Source: Hydractinia symbiolongicarpus
Taxonomy: Eukaryota; Cnidaria; Hydrozoa; Anthoathecata; Hydractiniidae
DNA: 64,000 nt
Assembly (NCBI RefSeq): GCF_029227915.1
Contig: NC_079885.1
Coordinates: forward strand, 10,715,001-10,779,000
Direction: 5' to 3'
Shown here: positions 12,501 to 21,500 of the stretch, piece by piece
Position numbering within the stretch: position 1 is the first letter of the stretch
Layout of the letters: each line of letters begins with the position of its first letter
The notes under the pieces: model-generated
Seen by the model: only the letters and a program-made list of their open reading frames with translations
The model's database searches: none
What the model was told of the DNA's origin: nothing
Made by a program: the position numbers and the translations under genes

Positions 12501-13368
12501 CCCGGCAACATCCAACGGCCCACACAGTGTGCCATCTTCCCAATTTCCCTCACATGGCTTGGGTTAACCCGGGGTTTTGGTAACATTCTCTCGCCCATGT
12601 TGAATCGCCGTCAAGAGGAATCGAACCCCGGTCTCTCGCACAGAGTACGAGAGCTATAACCACTAATCTAAGGCGCCATTGCACTAATCTACGGCGCCAT
12701 TATCAACTATCAACGCGCCACTTAAAAAAGTGAAATGTGTGGTAACAGTCTTTACTCGTAGGGTTGGGTATATAGTGCCTATAGTTTTATCAAAAACATT
12801 TTCCTCATTTATTTTAGATGTGCAAATTATATATTTTTGCATCGTGTGGCTGATCCTGTTCATATTTCTGAAGTAATGATCAACATCTTTTATGTCAAAC
12901 AAATATATAGGATCGCCTTGTAAAATATGCACATCTATCTATCTAACAGAACTGGGACATTGTACATTGTAAACTGTACTGTATCTGTAACTTTAAAATA
13001 AATACATACCTAGCCATTACATCACCAGTATCTGAATTCCATATCAATATTGAATGGTCAGCAGATGCTGATGCTAACAAAAATTCAATATTTGGTAGCC
13101 AACATAAGGACGTAACAGCAGAGGTATGACCTTCCCCCTCACCATCCAAAACCTTTGGTGCATCCAGAGTTCTTAAATCCCATATAAATACATTTTTATC
13201 CCAACTTCCAGATGCTAAGTATAAACCATTTTGACTAAATTGAAGACAAGAAATGTTCCAACCATGCCCAGCAAGTTTGGTTTGCTCTTCAATAAACAAG
13301 CCACTCAGTTTTGCATTGTGTGGCTGATCTTGTTCATATTTCTGAAGTAATGAATTTTGTTCTGGCAT
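6592..13368 (-). CDS. WD40-repeat protein with basic/acidic C-terminal tail, seven exons
   Basis: Exons on the minus strand, all with GT/AG borders and matching phases: 13368-13010, 10739-10594, 10475-10266, 9420-9217, 8660-8473, 8133-7967, 6918-6592. The protein (~520 aa) starts MPEQNSLLQKYEQDQPHN. It has about seven WD40 blades ending in typical dipeptide-type strands (KNVFIWDLR, SILIWNSD, SVILWDMN, TSIRLWDMR, AKISIWDVR, CCLWNIF, KQITLSTID). The last two exons encode a non-WD tail of ~160 aa, lysine-rich, then KELLAERKKLRPTK, which slightly resembles an actin-binding WH2 segment, and an acidic helical end. The WD40 part should fold as a beta-propeller scaffold. I do not recognise the exact family. 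Start: first ATG of the open frame; a further 5' non-coding exon is possible. Confidence 0.85.
7881..7936 (+). repeat. (AAC)n microsatellite
   Basis: AAC triplets with a few AAT interruptions, in the last intron of the WD40 gene, shortly 3' (minus sense) of exon 6. Confidence 0.9.
9507..9535 (-). repeat. copy of the WD40 exon 4 acceptor edge
   Basis: About 28 bp here (core AGCACGAACATCCCATATGG) repeat the sequence at 9397-9425, which contains the 3' splice site and first codons of WD40 exon 4. The copy lies ~110 bp upstream of the real acceptor in the sense of the gene and keeps a CAG before the duplicated exon start. Confidence 0.75.
10166..10185 (+). repeat. poly-C tract (20 nt)
   Basis: An uninterrupted run of cytosines in a WD40-gene intron, unusual in this AT-rich background. 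Length may be unreliable in assemblies. Confidence 0.9.
12405..12685 (-). mobile_element. tRNA-derived SINE in WD40 intron 1
   Basis: Read on the minus strand from ~12680, the head resembles a tRNA gene: box A-like TTAGATTAGTGGTTA, an anticodon-arm-like CTCTCGTACTCTGTGCGAGA, and a consensus box B GGTTCGATTCC. A GC-rich non-tRNA body of ~200 bp follows, far richer in GC than its surroundings. The last bases before the head are a short imperfect repeat of the head start (ACGGCGCCAT / AAGGCGCCAT). The plus-strand left end (GGCCATGGCTTAGATGG) also looks box A-like. Internal pol III promoter expected; family not identified. Confidence 0.7.
12828..12876 (-). repeat. partial copy of WD40 exon 1 inside intron 1
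   Basis: The stretch with GTGTGGCTGATCCTGTTCAT, followed by ATTTCTGAAGTAATGA, repeats 13313-13358 of exon 1 with few changes. It is not flanked by usable splice signals that I can see, so it is a fossil duplicate of the N-terminal coding segment, not an alternative exon. Confidence 0.7.
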
Positions 13369-14440
13369 TATGTATAAGTTGCTTATAAACTATAAATAAA
13401 AAACTATATAAATTGCATTTAAGAAATTCACCCTTGTTTCTAAAACAAACCAAAATAATAATTTCAATATCATTATTTGTTTATAATTTCTAAAAAAATT
13501 ATACAATAATACACAGACTGTGTCTGTCTATAACAGGCAAGTGGATATGTTTATTTTCCTTTGTTGTAGCCGAAAAAATTGTCTCAAATGTTAAGTTTCC
13601 TGATGTTATGGCTCAACATTAATAATGTTATTGTAACGTCAACATCTTAATTTAATATAATGAAGCCATTACAATGCACGTAAAACTTTGAGACCAAATA
13701 ACTCGGAGACAGAGTGGTGACATCTGTCATTTTTCACTGTGTGGGTAACTAAGGACACCTTGGGACTAAGTTGGGTAAGTTTTTTAAACCTAGGTTCTCC
13801 GAATTTGTTTCAGAATGAAAGGGTTGTTGATGTCATTAAAAAATTTTTAAACCCCAATATCTGTAACCGTTCGTCAAAAGTACAGAAAAACAGTGTTACA
13901 ACAACAAGAAAATAAATGTTTAAAAACAAAATTTTTGTACTTTGGGGGACTTTGCTAATGTCTGCAAAAACAGTGATGAAAAATGTATAGTTAATATATA
14001 TTGTCATCAGTGTTTCAAGCTCTCATTTGAGCTTTATCCAACTATTATACTACATATTTAGCTATGGTATTTAACTATAGCAGAAAGGGTTAATTTCACA
14101 CTTTTAAGCCACCGGTACATGAGTCAATTAATTGTTTCTGATTAGTAGCTATCCAAAAATTATCTCTTGTATCATTAAAAATCACAGAAAAAATTTTTCC
14201 AACTAGTTTTTGATTAGTTGCTGCCTTTTTAGCCAACCAAAGCACTTTATTGAAGTATGGCAAATAAGCAGGCAAGTTTTTTAAAAATTATGAAAAAACA
14301 AGAGAGGAAATAACAAGAGAAAAATAAAAATATTAAAGTTATGGTTGGAACCCTTTTCACTTTCAGAAAGTGTTGCTTTTGTGTTTTAAGTGCTAAGAAA
14401 GCAATAAATTGGCTTGTGTACGCCTGCTTTTTACATTGTC
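13369..14440. other. intergenic; dispersed repeat at 13.8-13.96 kb
   Basis: 5' flank of the WD40 gene. No gene is supported. Bases 13800-13960 contain TCTGTAACCGTTCGTCAAAA and a nearby short GGACTTTGC segment, both similar to 3430-3680. Confidence 0.55.
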
Positions 14441-14449
14441 AGGCCTGAC

Positions 14450-14520
14450 TATGACAGGGTTTGAACCCACAACCTCCCACATATAAAACCAACACTTTAC
14501 CACCAGGCATCAGTCAGTAA
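14450..14520 (-). mobile_element. tRNA-like SINE head
   Basis: On the minus strand, GCCTGGTGGTAAAGTG (box A-like) is followed about 30 bp later by GTGGGTTCAAACCC (box B), in the spacing of a tRNA gene. No folded acceptor stem is evident, so a tRNA-derived SINE fragment is more likely than a functional tRNA. Confidence 0.55.
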
Positions 14521-15085
14521 AAAAAACTCCAATCAAGGAGCATATTGTATAGCTACTTCCTAATTTTTTCTGGGTGATGCCCATATTTAAACGTACCTCC
14601 TTTGGAAAAGAGTTGATGTATCTATTCATGTTTAACCTCACAATGTGCTGCTTTTATGGAAAATTTTATGTTCTTTGCAGTTTTAATTTTCTCTTAGGCA
14701 GTTGTGAAACTTTCAAGGACGAAATGACCATGCAAGCAAACTGCAGTGAAAATGCAAAGTTAGTAAGAATAAATTTCATTTCTGTCACACCTCTCGTGGT
14801 TTTGAAAACCTAAACAAGGAATATGCCTCGTACCTGGGTTTCACTCAGGTTTCATAAATATTTACAACTAGGTAATGCTAGCTATATAGCACAAAGTAGA
14901 GTTGTTTGTTTTGTTTGACACTCCGTTCTGTTCTCAGGAGTAAGGAAGTAACAAGTAACGCTACCATGTTTGTGTTTGTTTACAATATTTTCTGCGAAAA
15001 TAATATCAACTTAGTGTCTAGGAATCTTTCTTCTGGATTGGATCGAATTTCGTATTGTCCACACTTTAGAGACAAATTACAAATT
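14521..15085. other. no gene seen
   Basis: AT-rich; two short open frames at 14574-14813 and 14906-15178 lack any recognisable protein content and codon pattern. Confidence 0.5.
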
Positions 15086-15133
15086 TTAGGACTAATGACC
15101 AGAATCGTAATTAAAAATCGGCAATTTAGATTT
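15086..15133 (-). repeat. 48-bp perfect inverted copy of part of the MITE at 16828-17027
   Basis: Bases 15086-15133 are the exact reverse complement of 16843-16890 (48 of 48). Outside this block the similarity to the MITE stops on both sides. Confidence 0.9.
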
Positions 15134-15454
15134 TTTTGTTTAAATCTTTTGGTCACCATCGTCCCTGGAGTTTGCTAACAGGTGTTTGTTCAAGTACAAA
15201 GTAGACTGAACAAGCCCTGGGGAGGAGGTCATCTTTCTTCTTACAAGATGAAACGTCATATCCAGGCGCGGATCAAGTCACACGTCATTTTTCACGACAC
15301 TGGGCGCAATTTGCTGTATTGAAACGGCCTTTATCACACGCGCTAAATTTGAAAATCACAGATAAATCCAAGCAGGTGAAGATATTATTTTATTTAGTTT
15401 CTCTGTTCAGTATTTATATTATTGTGGAAAGTTTACCATTTCGTGAACAAAATA

Positions 15455-15505
15455 GTTTAGTAGGCGACGTTTCGGGAGATACTTCTCCCATCATCGAAAT
15501 ACAAA
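15455..15505 (-). other. Penelope-type terminal remnant with hammerhead-like fold
   Basis: On the minus strand: TCGATGA, then a perfect stem GGGAGA-AGTA-TCTCCC, then GAAAC GTCG. This is the hammerhead layout (CUGAUGA, stem II, GAAA) with a changed first core half. Hammerhead motifs of this form are known in the terminal repeats of Penelope-like retroelements, including cnidarian ones. The core changes predict loss of self-cleavage. Confidence 0.6.
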
Positions 15506-15976
15506 CAGTTCCTCGATTAGACACGTTGGCTCTGTAATAATGGTATTTTAATTAATATCTACCAATAAACCTGATCCAATCCCTTGTTGTTTTTGTATAT
15601 CTGACGGTAAAGCGCAACACACCGGTGTGAGGGACAAAATCCCTGGGAACGATTTTGCCAAAAATAAACCTGACATTATTTTTTTTTGGTTTGGCCGCTG
15701 CTAGTTAAATATAATCCTAATTGTTTTAATTGTTTTACAGGGACCCAACTGTTAAGGGTATTAACTTTAATTTGGGCCCAAAATTAAGCAATTTCCTTAG
15801 CAACCTTCATACTTCATGTGCATATCCACTTTTTCCTCACTTAAATAAGCTTTTCATAATGTGAGTTAATTCATGTGTTTTGCGTATCGAATTTGCTACT
15901 ATCACAATAAATCAAAGTTTAACATGACAAACACGATCCAAAGGGTCATGCTACTAGTGAAAGTAAAATAGGTACT

Positions 15977-16045
15977 AAGCAACCAGCTAAGCAACCAGCT
16001 AAGCAACCAGCTAAGCAAACAGCTAAGCAACCAGCTGAGCAACAG
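15977..16045 (+). repeat. 12-bp minisatellite
   Basis: Five nearly identical units of AAGCAACCAGCT followed by a partial unit. The reverse strand reads as a Leu-Leu-Ser-Trp repeat, which is a by-product of the unit length and not a gene. Confidence 0.9.
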
Positions 16046-16422
16046 GTAAGAAATTTTAGGGTTAAGACGCAAAGCATGGTCACCGTTGATTATAAAAAGG
16101 GGAACATGATTAAATGACATCTCACTAGCAGGTATCAGCGTTTAGTCCCTCTGTACCAACTGACTCTTTTTCCTTACGCTGTTGTTATAATAAAGCATCC
16201 ACTGCGTTTATTACAAAGGCAAGATACCATGTGAACGATGTTAAAGGAAAGGCATAGCAAGCAAACATATATCACATGCTGTAGGATAATAAACTTTTTA
16301 GAATACCACACTTGTGCTCAGGACTATTTGTAGATTATTGTCCCTGTAGACAAGGTTGTTACACTCTATTACGTTTAATGACAAACAAGTGAAACCCATG
16401 AAACCCTATTCATACCACTTAG

Positions 16423-16672
16423 GTTATAACGACAACTTCAGGAACGCATTTGATGGACCAACGACAAGTATATCGGACATCGGATATGCTTTTTATGGTG
16501 GCTCGTGGCCGTATGATGGATAGCATAATCGAAATTTCATAACAGAATAGTTAGCCAATCCTATTTAGAGATTTACCGCTTTCTATTACGATTGATATTC
16601 TGTTGGTCATGTGCTGTTACGTGCGCATAAATATTTCATATTTAGTGATTTTGACGGTAGTGAGGTTTTTAG
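16423..16672 (+). pseudogene. fossil copy of SLC7 exon 3
   Basis: Begins with an acceptor CACTTAG and GTTATAACGACAACTTCAGG, matching exon 3 of the SLC7 gene at 19526-19796 over its length (GYNDNF..., SISDIGYAFYGG). A TGG-to-TAG change (GWQ to G-stop), a further stop and small indels kill it. At the site where the living gene has an extra dinucleotide, this fossil keeps the expected frame (SDIGYAFYGG). It shows that a decayed SLC7 copy lies upstream of the gene. Confidence 0.85.
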
Positions 16673-16827
16673 ATATATTCGTTTATATGCCGCCTAAATT
16701 GGCAGACTATTTTATCGTTTATCATTAATAAAGTTTAACAAAAAGGATCAGCATAAATTTTTAAACTTAGGACTCTCGGGTATTTAAAGGTTAAATTATC
16801 TGTGATTTAGCAAGGAGAATTATTTGG

Positions 16828-17027
16828 GGTGCAATCAGAGCCAAATCTAAATTGCCGATTTTTAATTACGATTCTGGTCATTAGTCCTAATTTGAGCTCA
16901 AAATTGGTTTATTTAAAATTTACACATGGCTTAAAAACGTAATGAACTCCATAGAATACTAAGTACGACAAAAATAAGAAATTCAATAACAAAAATTATA
17001 ACTCCAGGATTGACTCTGATTGCACCT
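16828..17027. mobile_element. 200-bp MITE with 17-bp terminal inverted repeats
   Basis: Left end GGTGCAATCAGAGCCAA, right end (reverse) GGTGCAATCAGAGTCAA: 16 of 17 match. No coding capacity. Contains the 48-bp block also found inverted at 15086-15133. Target duplication not clear. Confidence 0.7.
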
Positions 17028-17867
17028 TTTCGAAATGGCATCGACGTTGCTATCATACATGATAAAAATAACGATTTTGTAATTAGTAGAAGAAGCGTTC
17101 GCTATTCAGTTTGATTCCTATCCTTATTGTTTTTTTGTGTTGTATTCACTTATTTGGTATTTACTAAGCTACAACTTAGGTCGGAGCTAGCTAGATATAG
17201 CTACCTCTAAATAAAAAGTCAAGTAGCCAAATACAGATGGTCTTTTTTATTTTAAATATAGTTAGGTAGCCAGAACTTACTTTTTCTTTACTATTGGACA
17301 AAATTCTAAGGTTTACCAATAAATGGGAGGTATTCTGTGATACTTAAGAGGATAGAAATTAGTAATACTAGCTAAAAGGATTTGTAAAGGATTTAATTTT
17401 TGGCCCCAATTTTGTAATAACAGGCTGTAGGTTGTAAACAAAAACTTTGATAACAACTTATAAGAATAATAATTATGATTTTTTATTACAACTTATTCTG
17501 CAAAACTAACATTCTGGGTAACTACTGTTTTAGCTAGCTAGACGGGCTAACGCAAAATTTCGGACATTACACCTGAAAGGGTCCACAACATGCGACATGG
17601 TTTCCCTGTGTAAAACCCCTATTTTAGAGTCACTCATTATTTTTTAAAGTTTCATGAGAACTTATTCCGCAGAAAACAAAGTGCTGGCTGGGTCACAACA
17701 AGTCGTAACCTTTTTTGTTCTGAACAATACTTTACCCAGGTGTGTGACACGGTTAACCTGCACATACGTCGGATCATCTAGCTAGTGGTATTTATATAGA
17801 TGCATTGTCTAAGTAATGCATAAAAAGTAAAAATCCGTTACGACTAATAAAAAAACGCAACCGTTGG

Positions 17868-17920
17868 GTGAGCATTTTTCAACGACGTTTCGGCTGCAAG
17901 CAACCATTATCAAGTCAATC
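17868..17920 (-). other. Penelope-type terminal remnant with hammerhead-like fold
   Basis: On the minus strand: TTGATAA, stem GGTTGC-TT-GCAGCC (one G-T pair), GAAAC GTCG. Compared with the hammerhead core CUGAUGA...GAAA there are two changes in the first half. Likely a dead ribozyme in a Penelope-like element end. Confidence 0.55.
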
Positions 17921-18129
17921 TATTTGCGCAACAAGACATATTTATATAAAAAACACGCATACACGTGTGATTGGTGATATTTCGAGACACCTGTTTATTT
18001 AAACAAAGTCATTTATAAAAGGTTAAAACTAACAGATTCAAAACAAGGTATTCTTTGCGGTCTTCTCAAAATCTAAATAAATTATTGAAAACGGTAGTCC
18101 ATCTTTTATGCCGATTTTGTCAACTATCT

Positions 18130-18336
18130 GAATTATCGAACATTCATTTGATTGCATCTTTGGAAACCGGCATAACAGCTTCAAGTTTGCATTCGGTTTT
18201 ATCTAAACATTAAGGCCAGACAGTTTTTATCATCAGAAATGCTACATATTACTTTTATATAACATTCATAAGTTTTGACAGTTTTTAAGATATACATTCT
18301 TGTAAAATCCAAGACAGGTTGTGGAAGATGATTGTA
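18130..18336. pseudogene. rearranged fossil of SLC7 exon 8 and intron 7
   Basis: 18146-18210 read on the minus strand (TTTAGATAAAACCGAATGCA, then AACTTGAAGCTGTTATGCCG) copies the last SLC7 exon at 31202-31272, including acceptor and TGA. Directly beside it, 18279-18332 on the plus strand copies intron 7 sequence at 31101-31154. The two pieces therefore lie in opposite orientation, unlike in the gene: a local inversion followed the duplication. An 8-bp deletion shifts the exon copy. Confidence 0.8.
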
Positions 18337-18540
18337 TTATGAAGTAATAACATTAGTATTTAAAATTTAATCTTTTAGTCTTCCATGTTTATATATCCAC
18401 ACGAAACTGTTGTTTCAACAAACTCAACACGAAAATTTATAGTCACGAAATTTATTTATAACTTCCAGTAAATAAATTGCAAAATATAAAAAAGAATATA
18501 TATCTACGATCAAATCTGAAATTTTTTTATCGATGAAATT

Positions 18541-21500
18541 ATGAGAAAGAACATGGCAGAGCAAGAATTAAAAGTATCAGGCGATACTAATGACGAGAAT
18601 GACGGAAACCAACATCAATATGGGGATACTCAAAAATCTGATATAAAAGTTAAGCGAACTGTTGGATTAGCTGGGGGTATTTCTTTAATAGTTGGAACTA
18701 TGATCGGGTCTGGCATATTCGCCTCTGCTAGTTCTGTATCCAGCAACTCGGGCAGTGTTGGTATGTCGTTGATAGTATGGGCGGCTTGTGGTGTTTTAGC
18801 TATGTGTGGTGCATTGTGTTTCATAGAACTGGGATTAATGATTCCCATCTCAGGAGGAGCGTACTGTTATTTGAAAGAAGCATTCGGAGATTTGCCAGCA
18901 TTTTTATACATCTATACTACAAGTCTTTTGTTAAAACCAGCTAGTATCGCTGCTATAGTTATGGCATCTGGAAATTATGTTGTCGAACCATTTTATGGAT
19001 CAAATTGCGTTAACGAAGACAAGATTGCAACATCAAAAATACTAGCGACTTTATTTCTAGGTGTGTTAGGCCAGTACTTTCCTTTCATTGTCACAAATAG
19101 ATTAGGAGTCAATAATTGTAAAATTTTCAATTACTAACTGAAAAAAGTTGGACACAAACCCAAAGTCGCTTATTTTAACATTTTATAATTATTTATAGGT
19201 ATTATTGTATTCGTGAATTGCGCAAGCACAAGATGGGCGACTAAAGTTCAAATCGTTTTTACCGTTGCAAAACTTGGCGCCATATTTATTATTATTGTTA
19301 CTGGATTGGTAAGACTGGCCCAAGGTAATGATATTATAATCTTAAATATTATTTATAGACTTTGATGGAACTTTTGTTAACGTCCGCAACAAGTTATGAG
19401 CACATATATTTTTTAAAACATGGCAGCAAAATCGCAGAAATATTGCAATTCCAATAATTATGTTGCAAAATTTTGTGAGATATTAAAAGATAAATAACAT
19501 CAAAACTTTTGCACGTTGTACTTAGGTTATAATGACAACTTCAAGACCGCATTTGATGGAACAACGACAAGAATATCAGATATATCAGATATGCTTTTTA
19601 TGGTGGATTATGGGCCTACGATGGATGGCAAAATTTAAATTTTATTACAGAAGAGTTAGCCAACCCTATTAGAGATTTACCGCTCTCTATTCTGATTGGT
19701 CTTCCGTTGGTCACGTGTTGCTACGTGCTTATAAATATTGCATACTTTGCGGTTTTGACAGGTGCCGAAGTTTCAAATTCGTCTGCCGTAGCTGTGGTGA
19801 GTTTTTCTCATTTCTATTTTTTTCTATATCGCTTAAGTTAGCAATTTATTCGTTTTGTTTGTGGTTGCTCGGTGCATTAGAAGATTTCATGCGCCATGCG
19901 CTCTTTTTGTAAAGATAAAGATAAACGGGAAAAAAATGTCAGAACATTTATTGGGTAACATAATTAAGTTAGTTATTGTAACATGAATGTGTTAACCGAG
20001 GTGGCTTAATCAGTTCCTGGCTTCATCAGTTCATTGGTACTGATAACACTAAGAGCATGACAATTTGTCGTGGTACATTTAGTACATTAAAAGATCCCAT
20101 TTGAGTTAATGAAGTCGTGCGAGCAAAGCAACTTTCAACTATAGAAATACCTTTTGTAATAAGTCTATTTTCATACTGAAGCCTAAGCTAAAGAGATCTA
20201 TTAACAATCTTATGATATCTAAAATGACTGAGATTTAAACCCATGATTCTCTGCGTTGAAAGCGAATGTACTACAGGGCCACCAGATAAAAAACTTTAAA
20301 ATAATGGCAATGGAATATTACTGAGCAAGCGAGCAAGAACACTGTCAAACTAAAAAAAGATCATTTTTGTACTCTACCAATGAAAGTTTAAATATGACAA
20401 AATTTATGTCCAAAAACATGCCTTGTTATTTCCACATTTATTAATTAACGGAGGATTTTCATCTTGGCAACCTTCCATAGCCAATAGTATTTCTTTAGAC
20501 GTTAGCCAACAGAATGTATGGAGTAGCTAATGGCGTGGATTATACCAGTATTGGTGGCATGTTCCACTTTTGGTGCTGCAAATGGTACAGCTTTTACTGG
20601 AGGAAGGTATATTTATTTCTCCATAATACTTCCAATTACCAATACATAATCCAGCAATTTACAAAAATCCCCAACTATGATTTTTATTTCAACTCATTGG
20701 CTAGAATGACCTAAAATAATAAAATTAATTTTTAGAAGTCTGTAACTTAAAAACATTGTGGCAGTAGTATGATTTGGTAATAAGTGACCAACAATGTTTT
20801 ATCAATAACGAAATATTTCGACTTTTAAAGTCATCATCAAATAAAACCTAAATTAATATTAAAATCAGTTAATACAGAAGTATCTACAACATACGTTCAC
20901 TATACTAAAAAATATTAAAATGATTTTTAAATTTTATCAAAAGAGTGTGACTTTTAAACTCGTCTTTTGTATTTAACGATGGCTTAATGTCATTTATAAA
21001 AAGGGCTTCCAAAATCAATAAGTTCCGTTAAGACTTCGAGGTCGATAAATTTTTCAGTAGAAAAAGATAAATTTCAGAAAGCACTGAAAAGGTTGAAAGC
21101 CCCATGTGAAGTTATCTTAACGTTACGAAAGTCGAAAGTCTTAATTTCCATAACAAAATCAAAATAAGAAATTTGCGAAACATGTCTAAAACTAATTCCA
21201 AAATCAAAATCCGTTAAAGTGAGTATGTGTCGATGTCCAAAAGCTTATCCTATCCAGTCTCGTCCAAAAAACCAATTTTATTTGATGTAAGTAATAAATT
21301 ATCTTTTATGCTAATAATGTGCTATAAACCTCTCTATAACCTGCTACAACACAACTAACTTTATCAAAACTCACAACATCTTGATGGTTATCATTCAGAA
21401 GTTATTTCATTGTTTTGACACCTTGATAATAATGGTGACGCGTGTCGCTGCAGAACTCATGCGAGAATACTAGCTGGTGATGATAAAATTTTCGAAAATA

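Noticed and set aside
12600-12680. Functional tRNA gene
   Set aside because: Boxes A and B are good but the acceptor stem does not pair and a SINE body follows.
15902-16120. Minus-strand frame with Leu-Leu-Ser-Trp repeats
   Set aside because: Product of the 12-bp minisatellite; no other coding signs.
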